64,000 nucleotides of DNA. It comes from Falciphora oryzae. Its lineage: Eukaryota > Ascomycota > Sordariomycetes > Magnaporthales > Magnaporthaceae. Within the stretch, counting starts at the first letter, position 1. The number at the start of each line of letters is the position of its first letter. Shown here in pieces: positions 23,659 through 34,100 of the stretch. Location: contig JNVV01000075.1 in the NCBI GenBank assembly GCA_000733355.1, positions 115,704 through 179,703 on the forward strand, given 5' to 3'. Both the position numbers and the translations under genes were made by a program. The notes beneath the pieces are model-generated. The model searched no databases, had not been told where the DNA came from, and saw only the letters and a program-made list of their open reading frames with translations.

Positions 23659-24741
23659 TGTGCCGGGAGAGTCTATCAGTCAAGTTGAAGCGGGTAGAGA
23701 AAAACAGGGAACAAGCAGTTGTCATTGATGGTGTTGGTCTTTTTAACTGTTCGCGCTACCTGTTTTGTGTCTCCTCTTGACGCGGGCGAAGCTTTTACTT
23801 GTTTCTCTCTGGAATATCCCGGTCTCCGATGCGCCTGCCTACTGCCTCGGTCCCCAACTTTTTTTTTCATCTGGATGGTCTGTGTTTTTCTTTTTGACTC
23901 GGTCTGTTCTTCGTCTTCTTTTTTCTTTTTTTTTTTTTTTTTTTTTACGTCGTCTTTGTCACAACACCTTTATCCGGAACAAGGCACGCACCACACATTC
24001 CGCCTTTTCCGGTCTTAATTGAATTCTTCGTTGTCTATTTTAAACATTTTCCCTTTTTTTCACCTCACCTGGTCACTTTCGGAGCTTGGGGATAACGGAG
24101 TAGAGTCGGGAGAAAGAAAACAAAAACAAAAAGTTTCGTCCTTTGTTTGATGTTATCGAGGGTTTTACAGGGTGACGCCATGGACCGATCAACAAAAAAA
24201 AAATCAGATAATGTATGGTTGCTCATGTTTAGTGGTGGTTTCTCGACTTGTGCTCGGGGTGGTGCCCCTTTTTGGGGTGTGCCTTTTGTGATGTCCCTGA
24301 TGCTTTTTGTGTGGAGCTTAGCTTTGTCCGAGGATCTTGGTTTGCGATGAGCTGGCTTGCTCCTGATGAAGAAGGGACATCTGTTCCATTGGCTTTGCTG
24401 CCCAGGCGCGCTTCGTGTCGATGATTTCTGGCCCCTCGACCTGTGGTCTCTCGCTTGGCTGGCTAGCTGTGATTCTCACCAGCAGTCATGTCTTGGTCCC
24501 ACAACCCAGCATGAATAAAGCTTCAATTCGCAGCGTTGCATGTTGCTGCTTGCCCCGTTTAATGTACATCTATTCTGTCTCCACGGAAGACAGCTGCTTA
24601 TGTTGAGATTTCCCCCTCTTTTTTTTTTTGCCCCCTGTAAATGCCTTGACGTACAGTCATACACATGATAAAAGGAAAATGTACATGCACAAAGGGAGAC
24701 GAAAAGGACGAGAAAGTTGCTGGCACGAGACTCATCCGGTC
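23659..24741. other. Convergent intergenic region
   Basis: This is the 3' flank of the DUF2433 gene and of Coq5. It is T-rich on the plus strand, with a long T run at about 23929-23946 and shorter ones near 24052 and 24620. No gene is seen. Confidence 0.5.
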
Positions 24742-25845
24742 TCAACTGTCAAGCGGCTTGACGCCCTTATGGATAGCCGCAACACCACCCGTCAGGTCCT
24801 CCCACCCCTTACCGGGGACGTCAAACCCAGCCTCGGCGATCATGTCCCTGAAGTCGCTCTGGCTGGGGAAGCGCTCGATGCTCTCGACCAGGTACTGGTA
24901 GCTGTCCCTGTCGCCCGCAACGAGCTGGCCGATGAGCGGGATGGCGCTGAAGGACCAGCGCTTGTAGACGGCGTTGAAGAGCGGGTGGGCGTCAGCCTTT
25001 GAGAACTCGAGGCACGCAAAAACGCCGCCGGGCCGCAGGGCGCGGTAGGCCTCGCGCAGGGCGGCGGGGATGTCGGCGAAGTTGCGGATGCCGAAGGCGA
25101 CCGTGTACAGGTCCAGGCTTCCCGGTTGGGGCACGTTGTGGCGGGGTTTTGCCGGGTTGGGGTGGGAAGGGGACGGCTCGTCGAGGAAGTCGGTCGCGTC
25201 GGCCTCGAGGAAGGAAAGCGAGGCCAGCTGACCGGTGGGAAGCTGGGACTGGGCGCGAGACCGGCCGACGGCGAGCATGGAGGGGTTGATGTCGGAGATG
25301 GTGACGCGGACGCCGGGGTTGGAGTTGACGACGTGGGCGTGGTGCAGCATGCGGAAGGCGATGTCGCCCGTGCCGCCAGCGACGTCGAGGATGCGCATGG
25401 GTGTGGGGTTTAAGGGGTCGGCGGACAGGCCTGGGTTGAGGCTGCGGACGAAGTGGTCCTTCCACACGCGGTGCCAGCCGAAGGACATGAGGTCGTTCAT
25501 CTTGTCGTACGAGTCGGCGACGCTGTGGAAGACGCCGGCGACGCGTTCTGTCTTTTCCCACTCGGTGACGGTTTCGAAGCCGAAGTGGGTGGCTTTGGTG
25601 CGGCGTGCTGCGAAGGGGTCTGGAGTGGAGCTGCTGCTGCTGGGGGTGGCATCGTTGGGGGCTGCGGAGCGGCAGCTGGGCGATGTCGATAGAGGGCGGG
25701 AAAAGTGGTGTGAGGAGTGTGCTGGTGATGGTGTTGCGGCTGTTGCGGCTGTTGCGGTGCGATATGCCAGAGGAGAAGCTGCGAGGGGTAGTCGCGGCGC
25801 GCATTGGCGGGCCGCTGCCCGGAGTGCTGCTGGCCGTGCAGCCAT
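24742..25845 (-). CDS. COQ5: 2-methoxy-6-polyprenyl-1,4-benzoquinol methylase (ubiquinone C-methyltransferase)
   Basis: A single exon of 367 residues. It is the S-adenosylmethionine-dependent C-methyltransferase of ubiquinone synthesis, on the matrix face of the inner mitochondrial membrane. The first 85 residues are Ala/Arg/Ser/Thr-rich and nearly free of acids, a clear transit peptide. UbiE/Coq5 signatures follow: HFGFETV, FHSVADSYDKMND, the SAM-binding ILDVAGGTGDIA, DLYTVAFGIRN, LRPGGVFACLEFS, and a C-terminal FPSQSDFRDMIAEAGF. The usual start is the ATG at 25845; upstream in-frame codons lack an ATG. Insertions relative to yeast Coq5 lie around the Pro-rich loop after EADATDFLDE. Confidence 0.95.
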   Translation of the reverse strand: MAARPAALRAAARQCAPRLPLAASPLAYRTATAATAATPSPAHSSHHFSRPLSTSPSCRSAAPNDATPSSSSSTPDPFAARRTKATHFGFETVTEWEKTERVAGVFHSVADSYDKMNDLMSFGWHRVWKDHFVRSLNPGLSADPLNPTPMRILDVAGGTGDIAFRMLHHAHVVNSNPGVRVTISDINPSMLAVGRSRAQSQLPTGQLASLSFLEADATDFLDEPSPSHPNPAKPRHNVPQPGSLDLYTVAFGIRNFADIPAALREAYRALRPGGVFACLEFSKADAHPLFNAVYKRWSFSAIPLIGQLVAGDRDSYQYLVESIERFPSQSDFRDMIAEAGFDVPGKGWEDLTGGVAAIHKGVKPLDS

Positions 25846-26238
25846 TGTGTCGACGACGCGCGGCAGCGGGCGGGAAATGTGTCTGCGAGCAAGCACTGTC
25901 GCCTTCGGTCAGCTTGTGATCTTAGGAGCGCCAGAACGATTCTCTTTTGCGCCAATGGAGACCTGTGGCTGCCAGCGTGTGGCTGACACGATTGATCTAC
26001 AGCTGTGGCTCAAGCTTCCTCTGGGGGAGGAGGGGTGTGCTTGGTAAAGGTCTGTGCGCCCGCTCCGTCCGCGGGGCTGGTCCCCGTAACCGCGCTGAAA
26101 CCGAAACTCAATGCACTGTCCTACCGTCGTGGAAACGGTATGTGGGCATGGAGTTTGCCAAACGGGAGAGCAGTCCGTTTCTTTGGCGACGCTGCATTGC
26201 AAGGGAAGCACATCCATGGGCAACTCACACGATCTTGT
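25846..26238. other. Intergenic spacer between Coq5 and the microprotein gene
   Basis: This is the promoter/leader of Coq5 (minus strand) and the 3' flank of the microprotein gene. No gene or RNA is recognised. Confidence 0.5.
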
Positions 26239-26394
26239 TCAGGCGGCAGAAGAGCTGGCCTCGGTTGTCGCGGTCCTGCTCTTGATGGACTGGTCGACAA
26301 ACTTTGCCATCAGGAACCGGCCGTAGTAGATGGCGAGGGCGATGGCCAGAAGCACGCCGAGGATGATGAGTGCGATCTCGCCGTTTTGGTTCAT
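26239..26394 (-). CDS. 51-residue single-pass membrane microprotein
   Basis: A complete small frame from ATG to TGA. The short polar N-terminus MNQNGE is followed by one strong hydrophobic helix (residues 7-24, ending ALAIYYG) and then by GRFLMAKFVDQSIKSR. The Ser/Ala/Thr-rich tail ends in SSSAA. Codon use is strongly C/G at third positions, as in neighbouring genes: of the first 30 codons nearly all end in C or G. This supports real coding. There is no signal-peptide cleavage motif, so the helix is probably a membrane anchor with a basic flank on the C-terminal side. I do not recognise the family. The leader lies in 26395-26560, and upstream in-frame sequence adds no ATG close by. Confidence 0.65.
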   Translation of the reverse strand: MNQNGEIALIILGVLLAIALAIYYGRFLMAKFVDQSIKSRTATTEASSSAA

Positions 26395-26710
26395 GCTGTC
26401 GCATCTATGGTTTTTCGACTGGGGCTCGGTAGGTTCGAATCGGGGATGCGCGGGTTGAAATATTGTGTGCTTGGTGATAGTTCAAAGGTTGATTGGCGAG
26501 TGATGGGTTGTTGGCAAGTGTGGTTGGCAAGTGTGGAGTTCAAGGCTTGGTCGGGTTAGGATCAGACTGCTTGTTTCCGGAAGGACTCTGTGACAAGGAA
26601 AATAGAAAACACCCTCTGCTGAGCGAGATCTGGCAGCTAGCTGAAGAGTTACCTATCTATCCAAACTGACCCTTCCCCATAAAGTACAAAAATTCATACC
26701 CTAGGCTACC
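26395..26710. other. Intergenic spacer
   Basis: This is the upstream region of the microprotein gene and 3' flank of the E1-alpha gene. It includes short direct repeats (GTGTGGTTGGCAAGTG-like, about 26510-26535). Nothing else is recognised. Confidence 0.45.
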
Positions 26711-28212
26711 TCATGGACCCAAGCTCTCCTTTCCACCCTCATACTCCCCAAGGTCGTACTCGTCCGGGTAGCTCTCAATGTGGCTCCTGAGCTGGGCCAT
26801 CTGGCTCTTCAGGTCTGGCGTCATCTCTTCGTAAACATCCTCAAACATGCGTCGGATCGGCGGCTTCTTCTCGCGCTCGGCCTCCGAGAAAGCCTTGAGG
26901 ATCTCCTTGCGCAGGCCGTCGCGCGCCTCCTTCTCCTTCTCGTCGTCCCAGATGCCGCGGCTCTCCATCCACTTGCGCAGGCGCGAGATGGGGTTGTCTC
27001 GCCGCTTCCAGTCCTCGACCTCGACGCGCGCCCTATACGCGAACGAGTCGTCCGACGTGCTGTGGTGGCCGACGCGGTACGTCATGCACTCGACCAGCAC
27101 GGGTTTCCCCCCGCCTTCCAGCGCCAGCTCGCGCGCCCTCTTGGTCGCCCGCCGCACCGCCCAGAGGTCGTTGCCGTCGACGCGCACCGTGTCGATGCCG
27201 TAGCCCAGACCGCGGCTGGCGATGCCGTCGCCCCGGTACTGCTCCAGCGCGGGGGTCGAGATGGAGTAGCCGTTGTTGCGGCAGATGAAGACGACGGGGC
27301 ACGCCCGCGTCGCCGCGATGTTGAGCGCCGCGTGGAAGTCGCCCTCGCTGGCCGCGCCCTCGCCAAAGTACACGGCCACGACTCTTTCGGGCAAGTCCGG
27401 GTTCTGGATCCGCTGCATCTTCATGGCGTACGCCGCGCCCGACGCCTGGGGAATCTGGGTGGCCAGGGGCGACGATATCGTGTGCTGTTGTATGCTCCCC
27501 GAGTTAGATCTGGACCAAGACTCTCTGGGTATGGACGCACCATGTTCAGCTCCCTGCTGCCGTAGTGGACGGGCATGTTCCGGCCCTGTCCCGGGTCGTA
27601 TTTGTTGGCAAACAGCTGGTTCATGTAGTCCTTAAACGTAAAGCCGCGGTGCCTAAAAACGCCCTGCTCGCGGTACTGGCAAAAGACGACATCGCGCTTC
27701 TCAAGAGCGGACGCGGACCCGACGCACACGGCCTCCTCGCCGGCCGACACGATGTAGAAGCTGATGCGGCCCTGGCGCTGCGCGTCGAACATGATGGAGT
27801 CCATGATGGACACGCCCACCATGTCGCGGTACAGGCCCAACACCTCGTCGTCGCTCAGGTCCTGCTCAAAGTCCGGGTCGACCACGACGCCGTGCTGGTC
27901 CACGACGCGGTATGTTGGCACGGCGGGCGACTCGGCCGGGTGGGTGAACTGGAACTTGGACGTGAACTCGCTCTTGAGCGCGCCGGGGAACGAGACGAAG
28001 GCCGAGTCGGGCTTTTGGGAGAGGCCGCTGACGTGTCGCCTCGAGCCGCCGGCCGCGCCAGCTGGTGCTGCTACTGGTGGCGCCGTTGATGTTGTTGTGC
28101 TGCTGCTGCTGCTGCTGGACAAGAGGATGTGGCTGCCGTGGCGGGGCTGCCATCTTCGGCCGAGGCAGGCCAGGGGGCGGCTGCTGGCGGAGCTAGGGAG
28201 GCGGGCCTTCAT
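26711..28212 (-). CDS. BCKDHA: 2-oxoisovalerate dehydrogenase E1 component, alpha subunit
   Basis: Two exons give 481 residues: 28212-27541 (donor GTGCGT) and 27484-26711 (acceptor ACAG). With the beta subunit it forms the thiamine-diphosphate E1 of the branched-chain ketoacid dehydrogenase complex in the mitochondrial matrix, acting on valine, leucine and isoleucine ketoacids. The N-terminus is a Ser/Arg-rich transit peptide with Ser and Thr runs. Signatures are RISFYIVSAGEEA, QYREQGV, HTISSPLATQIPQASGAAYA across the intron, the ThDP/Mg motif GEGAASEGDFHAAL...CRNN, and the phosphorylation loop HHSTSDDSFAYR. That loop carries the Ser controlled by the BCKD kinase in animals. The start is the ATG at 28212; the open frame beyond it begins with a non-ATG codon. 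Confidence 0.95.
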
Positions 28213-31060
28213 GGTTGGTTTTCGCGGCGGCGTGTCTGTAGGGTGAAGGAGGAAGAGAAAACACAATCAAAACAACGCTACTCTATGTCAGATCGTCCAT
28301 TTCAAAGGGAGGAGGAAGCAATTCGGTGAGAAGGATGACAGCCGTCGGCTCAAGAGGGAGGGGGGAGCGCGGCGGTGCGGCGTTACGTAGTGGAAGACTG
28401 CCACTGAGCCGCGGCCACTGCCTGATTGGGATTAGCGCATTGGCTGCCCTCGGCTTCCAGCGGTCTCTGGGTCTGGGGTCTTGATCTGGGGTCTGGGGTG
28501 CCCATTCAGGGCAACGGCTGAGCGGCTCTCTGCTGGTCGACATTGGACACGGTTTGCTCAAACGAGGCATCGAGTAGAGTGTCACATTTACTTGGTTCAA
28601 ACCGAACCTGGAAGACGGCGATGGTTTGTCCATAAGAATCTCTCGGCAAGGTTGGACCGCACACTGCCTCCAGGTCGACATGTTGGAATGGAAAAGGATT
28701 GAACGGTTGATCCAGGATACGGAAAACTTTCTCGGGCATAATTTCTATGTATAAAGTCAACAGGAGGAGCAGCCAGAATAAGTCGACGGCATTGCCGCCG
28801 TCGCTTCTGGTGGTGGACACCTTATCATCCCTGGTGCGGAGGGCCAATGCCGACAACAACCGCCCAGCAGCCACCAGCCACGGATTGAGCCACAGCACGG
28901 CGCTGAAGCCTCTTTATAAGACGGCCGCCCAACACGAGCGGTCAAGAATTGGTTACAAACCGTCAGATGTTGGATAGAATGTTGAATGGATGTTATCTGC
29001 AAGGCTGCTCGTCTGATTTGCTTTTTTCCCTTTTCAGCGAGTTGCGTGGTTACGGCTTACACCAACGACTCATGCCAGCTCGCGAGGGTTCGGACACAGA
29101 CGAGCTTCAGCTTCCATCGTATTACAACCGTGTATCTGTGCTTGGAACCGAGAGAGCGAGGCGAGGTCTCTAGATTCGACGGCAAACAGTGCTACCATTC
29201 CGAGCACGAGGGAGACACGCAGGTGGTAGTGCGACGGCAAGACGGCCGTCTCTTGGATCTGATAGAGAGCACTGTATCTCTATGCGTAGAAACATGAATC
29301 GAAAGTCGAGGTGCACCACGGTGATGCAAGCCCGAATGCTATGCTGTGTAGTCCCAACATTGCTCTCGTCGTTAGCTTCCCGAACGCCAGACGAGATTCT
29401 AGGTCTAGACTTTAGGACTTCAAAACGGAGTCGTGATGCAACGCGGACCCCCGCCGTGTGAGCTGGCCCTGCGGACTGTTCCTGGGCGCGGTGGCCAATG
29501 CGGTTGGAGCACGTCAGGGACGCCAAGCACAGGCATTTGGCCGTGGGAGGGAGGGAGGGTGTGGCCCTGTGTGGGAGTGGTGTGGGACATGTGGGCTGGG
29601 CCGGAGCCGCCTGCAATCTGGTGGTCGGTGGTCATGGACGCTGAACCCACGCGCGAACTGCCTGGCTGGGGGCTAGTAGCGTCTGCCAGTCAGCCTATCT
29701 TGATCCGTTTACTCACATACAGATGCCATCCAGCCGTCGTCCATCTCCAAGCAGCACATAGCAGATAGGGCAGACAGACTCCATACTCCAGCACCCGATA
29801 CTGCCTGATATTAGAACACAGCACAGCAGCCCAGCCCAGCCCGTCAACAGCGTCGCCCCTATGCGTCAGCCCGCCTGATGGCGTAATCCATGGCAGAACG
29901 AATGCCGCATAGCCCCCCGCCGCGCACCAGATCGGTCCTTGTCGGAAGCAGCAGCAGCAGAAGCAACACCACCAGCCATCGCCATCGCTCGGCCCTCGCC
30001 CGTTTCGCCGGTGCCGCCGCCTCCTCCTCCGCCGCCCCTGACCCCAGCGCCCGCGCCCGCGACCCCGCGCCGACCCTCGCGCCCCTGCCCCGTGCCCCGG
30101 CCGCCATCGCCTCGTCGCCTGCCCGGTCCGCCGCAGCCTCCTCTGTGCCGGGCGCGCCTGTTGCTGCCGCCGTGGTGGCATCGTCGTCGTCGGGTCCGCC
30201 TGCCTCGTCGCATTCGAGCGCGTCCCTCAGGTACCCCACCCCAGCCCCGATTTCTCTCGTCGTCTGCCTTGAGCCTCCATCCGCTTTATACAAGACCACA
30301 TTTCACCGCACTGCGCTGCCTTTCACCCTATCCTTCCGGCCTCTTTGTCGTCCTGCTGCACTTCGTCTTCTCCTTCGGACCGTCGCTCGGCTGGCGGGGC
30401 GCGCACCACACTGCGAATTCGCGGGTGGACTGCTGGGCTGGACAAGCTGTGCAGTGCGAGTGCGATAAGCTCAGCTCCATCCCGACCCGCCTGTTCCGCG
30501 CACCAAACGCCCGACCAAACCTGACTTGTGTCTCCGGCTTGCTGCTGCTCTTTTCTGCTGGTTCGCTGGCTGGGATTGATTTTCGTGGCCTGCTGCATCC
30601 CTGCAAATCAAGTTTGGTGTCTGCCCTGGGTCACAGTGTTGGATTGCCGCCAGACGGCCTGCCTCGCGAGAAGGAAGGCGTGCCTTCCAGCCGCCAGCGT
30701 GCCCTGCCTGCCTGCCTGGACCCCCAGAGCAGCAAGCACCACCACCACCAAAAAAACCGGAGCTCGCAACCACAACCCCCCAGTCACATCGATTCTGCCC
30801 GTGCTCGATTATTCCATACCGCCCGCTGCCTTCGAGTTCTACGCAACGCCACAGCCAGCCAGCCCGCAAGCAAATGCCGCGAGCTGCCATCCTGACCCAA
30901 TTCCTTCCTTCCTCCACCCACAATCCTAACCATCCATCCACCCAGACTTTTTCTTCGTCGTCGTCGTCATCTGCGGCCGCGCCCTGCCGCGAGACATGAC
31001 CCGCAAGGAGCTCGCCGCCGAGTGATAGATTGGGCCAGCACTGCTCACACACATGTCCCC
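28213..31060. other. Long intergenic region and probable leader of the HECT ligase gene
   Basis: This is 2.85 kb. 28213-29400 is ordinary intergenic DNA containing the E1-alpha promoter (minus strand). 29890-30232 is a GC-rich open stretch beginning ATGGCAGAACGA and ending in a donor-like CTCAG|GTACCC. It could be a coding exon or part of a long leader, and codes only low-complexity Ala/Ser/Pro sequence. 30240-31060 is C-rich and leader-like, with two upstream ATGs close to the ligase start (listed separately). Confidence 0.45.
30996..31025 (+). promoter_or_regulatory. Upstream ORF (9 codons) before the HECT ligase start
   Basis: An ATG in good context (GAGAC) opens a 9-residue frame ending in TGA, 35 bases before the main ATG at 31061. 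If the leader starts upstream of it, it would require reinitiation. Confidence 0.5.
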
Positions 31061-31172
31061 ATGTCTTCCAGAATCACCCGCTCGTCGGTTCGTCACGCTG
31101 CCAACCAAGCAGGCCAGCCAACCTCGCAGACCCAACCCTTCGACTCCCCGACCTCCACCACTCCTGCCCTAG
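31053..31172 (+). promoter_or_regulatory. Overlapping upstream ORF at the HECT ligase start
   Basis: A second ATG, 8 bases before the main ATG and out of frame, opens 39 codons that overlap the main coding sequence. Scanning ribosomes that start here would miss the ligase. The real start could instead use leaky scanning. Confidence 0.45.
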
Positions 31173-34100
31173 CCGCCGAATCGCCCGCCCATCAGGCTGC
31201 GACTGCTGCCGCCACCCCTAAGGCGCCTGCTGCCCCCGCCCACCACCACGAGCCCTCGCGAGCCTCGACACGCAAACGCAAGTCCAGAGACTCGGCCAAC
31301 TCCCAGCCCGAGTCCCCGGAACGGCCGACGTCATCTCGCCGCCCCAAGCGCCAGAAGGCTCTCGTCCCGGACCAGCCTCCGCCGCAGCCGCCCTCCCAGT
31401 CGCCCGCCGCCTCGACACGCAGCAGGAAGGGCAAAGCGCTTGCGGCCATGTCAAGTCCAGAGTAAGCCCGTTCCTTTGTCTCTCTGATGTGAGCCGAAGC
31501 TGATATGAAATGATTCGACAGTCCCACTGCTGGCACCTCTGGCCCAGCCGAGCCGTCCTCGAGTCAGAAGCCGAGCAGGAGCAAGAGAACTGCACATGGG
31601 TCCGGAGGTAGGCCGCGGATGCAAGCCCTCTGAATACCTGACAAACCGACCGCGTTGCGTGCTCTGCACCATCAATCCTCTCGAGCAGTGCTAACAACAG
31701 TGCGCGACCTTCCCACAGAGCCGGGAGCGAGCTCAGCTGCCTCCGTGTCGACCCGTCGATCCTCAAAGCGCCCGCCCAAGACTGACGCAGACCAAGACAC
31801 GCCCATGACGGGCACCCAAGAGGCAGAGAAGGCCAACCTGCCTCCGCCACCACCGCCCCCGCCCGAGCCTGCGAGGGAGGACAGCGATAACGACGATGAT
31901 GAGACCAACCGTTACGAAGAAGAAGAAGAAGACGATGACGAAGACGACATTGATCCGTTTGGTGGATTCGGCGGCCCTCCTCGCGGTCTCGGTGTCTCTC
32001 TGCCCATGCTGCACACATTGATGTCGGGCATTGGGACGAGATTGCGGGATCTCTTGACCAGTCTGCGCCAGAAGGAAGACCCGTCGGTGCAGCTGATCGC
32101 TCTCCAGGAGCTCTCCGAGATCCTCCTGGTGTCCAACGAAGACAACCTGTCCGGCCACTTCTCCCCTGACGCTTTCGTCAAGGAACTGGTCGCCCTGATG
32201 CAGCCGCACGAGGTCACCGGCGAGGAGAACCCCGAGATGATGCTTCTTGCCTGCCGCTGTCTGGCAAACCTCATGGAGGCGCTCCCTCCCAGCGTCGCCA
32301 ACGTTGTCTACGGCGGGGCTGTGCCCGTCCTGTGCCAGAAGCTCCTTGAGATTTCCTTCATCGACCTTGCCGAGCAGGCCCTGAGCACCCTCGAGAAGAT
32401 TTCGTACGAGTACCCGGCTAGCATCGTCCGCGAGGGAGGCCTGACTGCCTGTCTGTCGTACCTCGAGTTCTTCGCCACGAGCACCCAGCGGACGGCCGTG
32501 ACCACCGCCGCCAACTGCTGCCGGAACATTACCGAGGACTCGTTTCCCGTCATCAAGGAGGTCATGCCCATCCTGCTCAATGTGCTCAGTAGCAGCGACC
32601 AGAGGGTTGTGGAGAAGGCCTCGCTGTGCGTCTCCCGCATCGTCGAGAGCTTTCGCTACCACCCCTCCAAGCTGGAAGAGCTCGTGAGCGTCGACCTGCT
32701 CAAGGCCTTGCTGCGTCTGCTGCTGCCGGGCTCCACCAACCTCATCAGCCCCAGCATCCACACCCAGTTCCTGCGTGTCCTGGCACACACTGCCCGGGCG
32801 AGCCCTCAGCTGTCGGCCGAGCTGTTCAGGCTCAACATCGTCGAGACCCTCTACCAGATCCTTACGGGGGTATCGCCCCCTAGCGGCACCGACGACGTCG
32901 CTTCTAAGCTGGACAGCGTTCTTATCATGCAGGCTTTGATCCACCGCCCACGGGAGCAGATCATCGAGACGCTCAATGTTGTGTGTGAGCTCTTACCTGC
33001 CCCGCTCGCCAACTCGGATACCCCATCTCGCGAGTCCGCCGACCTCTCGGCCGAACCCGTGACGCCGTCATCTCAAGGCTCCGGAATCCGTAAGAAGACG
33101 GCAAATGAGAAGAGGGTGGATCTGCTGGAAGACTGCAAGGAGGAGGTCCGGCGCTTTTCGCTCATCCTCTTCCCCACCTTGACGGACGCCTTTTCGAGCA
33201 CGGTGAATCTCAGCGTCCGGCAGAAAGTGCTTACAGCGCAGCTGAAGATGCTGTCGAACCTCGACACGGAGATCCTCACCGAGGCGCTCAAGACTGTGCC
33301 CTACGCCTCATTCCTCGCGTCCATCCTCTCCCAGGGCGACCACCCCACGCTCGTCATGTCAGCCCTGCAGGCTACCGAGCTGCTTATGAGCCGGCTGGAT
33401 AGTGTGTATCGGTACCAGCTGTATCGGGAGGGTGTCATTGCCGAGATAACGAAGCTCTCGCTGGAGGAGCCCAGGGCCGAGTCGGAGGAGAGGGCCAAGG
33501 CCGCTGACGAGGCTCGCCCTGAGACCCCTCGACAGTCGACTGCATCGGCCGAGGCCGAGGACAAGTCAGTCCAGCCCGACTCGGACGAGGAGGACAACGA
33601 AGATGCCGATGACGACGAAGACGGCGACGAGGACGGCGAGGACGAGGAGCACTCCCACCATTCATCTGACGACGAAGGGAACGACAACGACGAGGAGAAC
33701 GAAAACGAGCACCAGATTGACGACATCTCTGGGTCTCCTGCCAGCTCTGACGGCTCCACCATGTCCATTGACGGGCCGCCTCGCCACGTTGTGTCCAGTG
33801 CCGATGCCATGCGGCAGCGCATCACGGAGGCTGCCAAGAAGTTCCTCGAGACGCACGAGACAGAGAAGCACGGCAAGCTGATGAAGAAGAAGGCGACCGA
33901 GATTCTCGACAGTCTTTCGTCTCTGGCGACCGAGATCGAGGCCTTCTACATCCACCGCAGCGCCCAGAGCCTGGTCCCGGCCAACGGCGTTGCGCTGTTC
34001 AAGCGGCTTGCGTCTTACTTCGACTCGGACGTTCTCGAGAGCGTCACCAGCGCGGAGCTCTTGGCATCGGGCCTGGTGCGGGTTTTGGAGGGGGTCTTCA

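Noticed and set aside
26401..26460. A GGTTCGAATC string resembling a tRNA T-arm
   Set aside because: The flanking bases do not pair into a T-stem and no acceptor or anticodon arms are visible.
29859..30299. Minus-strand frame with a Leu-rich segment
   Set aside because: The Leu run is a reverse reading of a CAG/AGC repeat stretch; no start context or family support.
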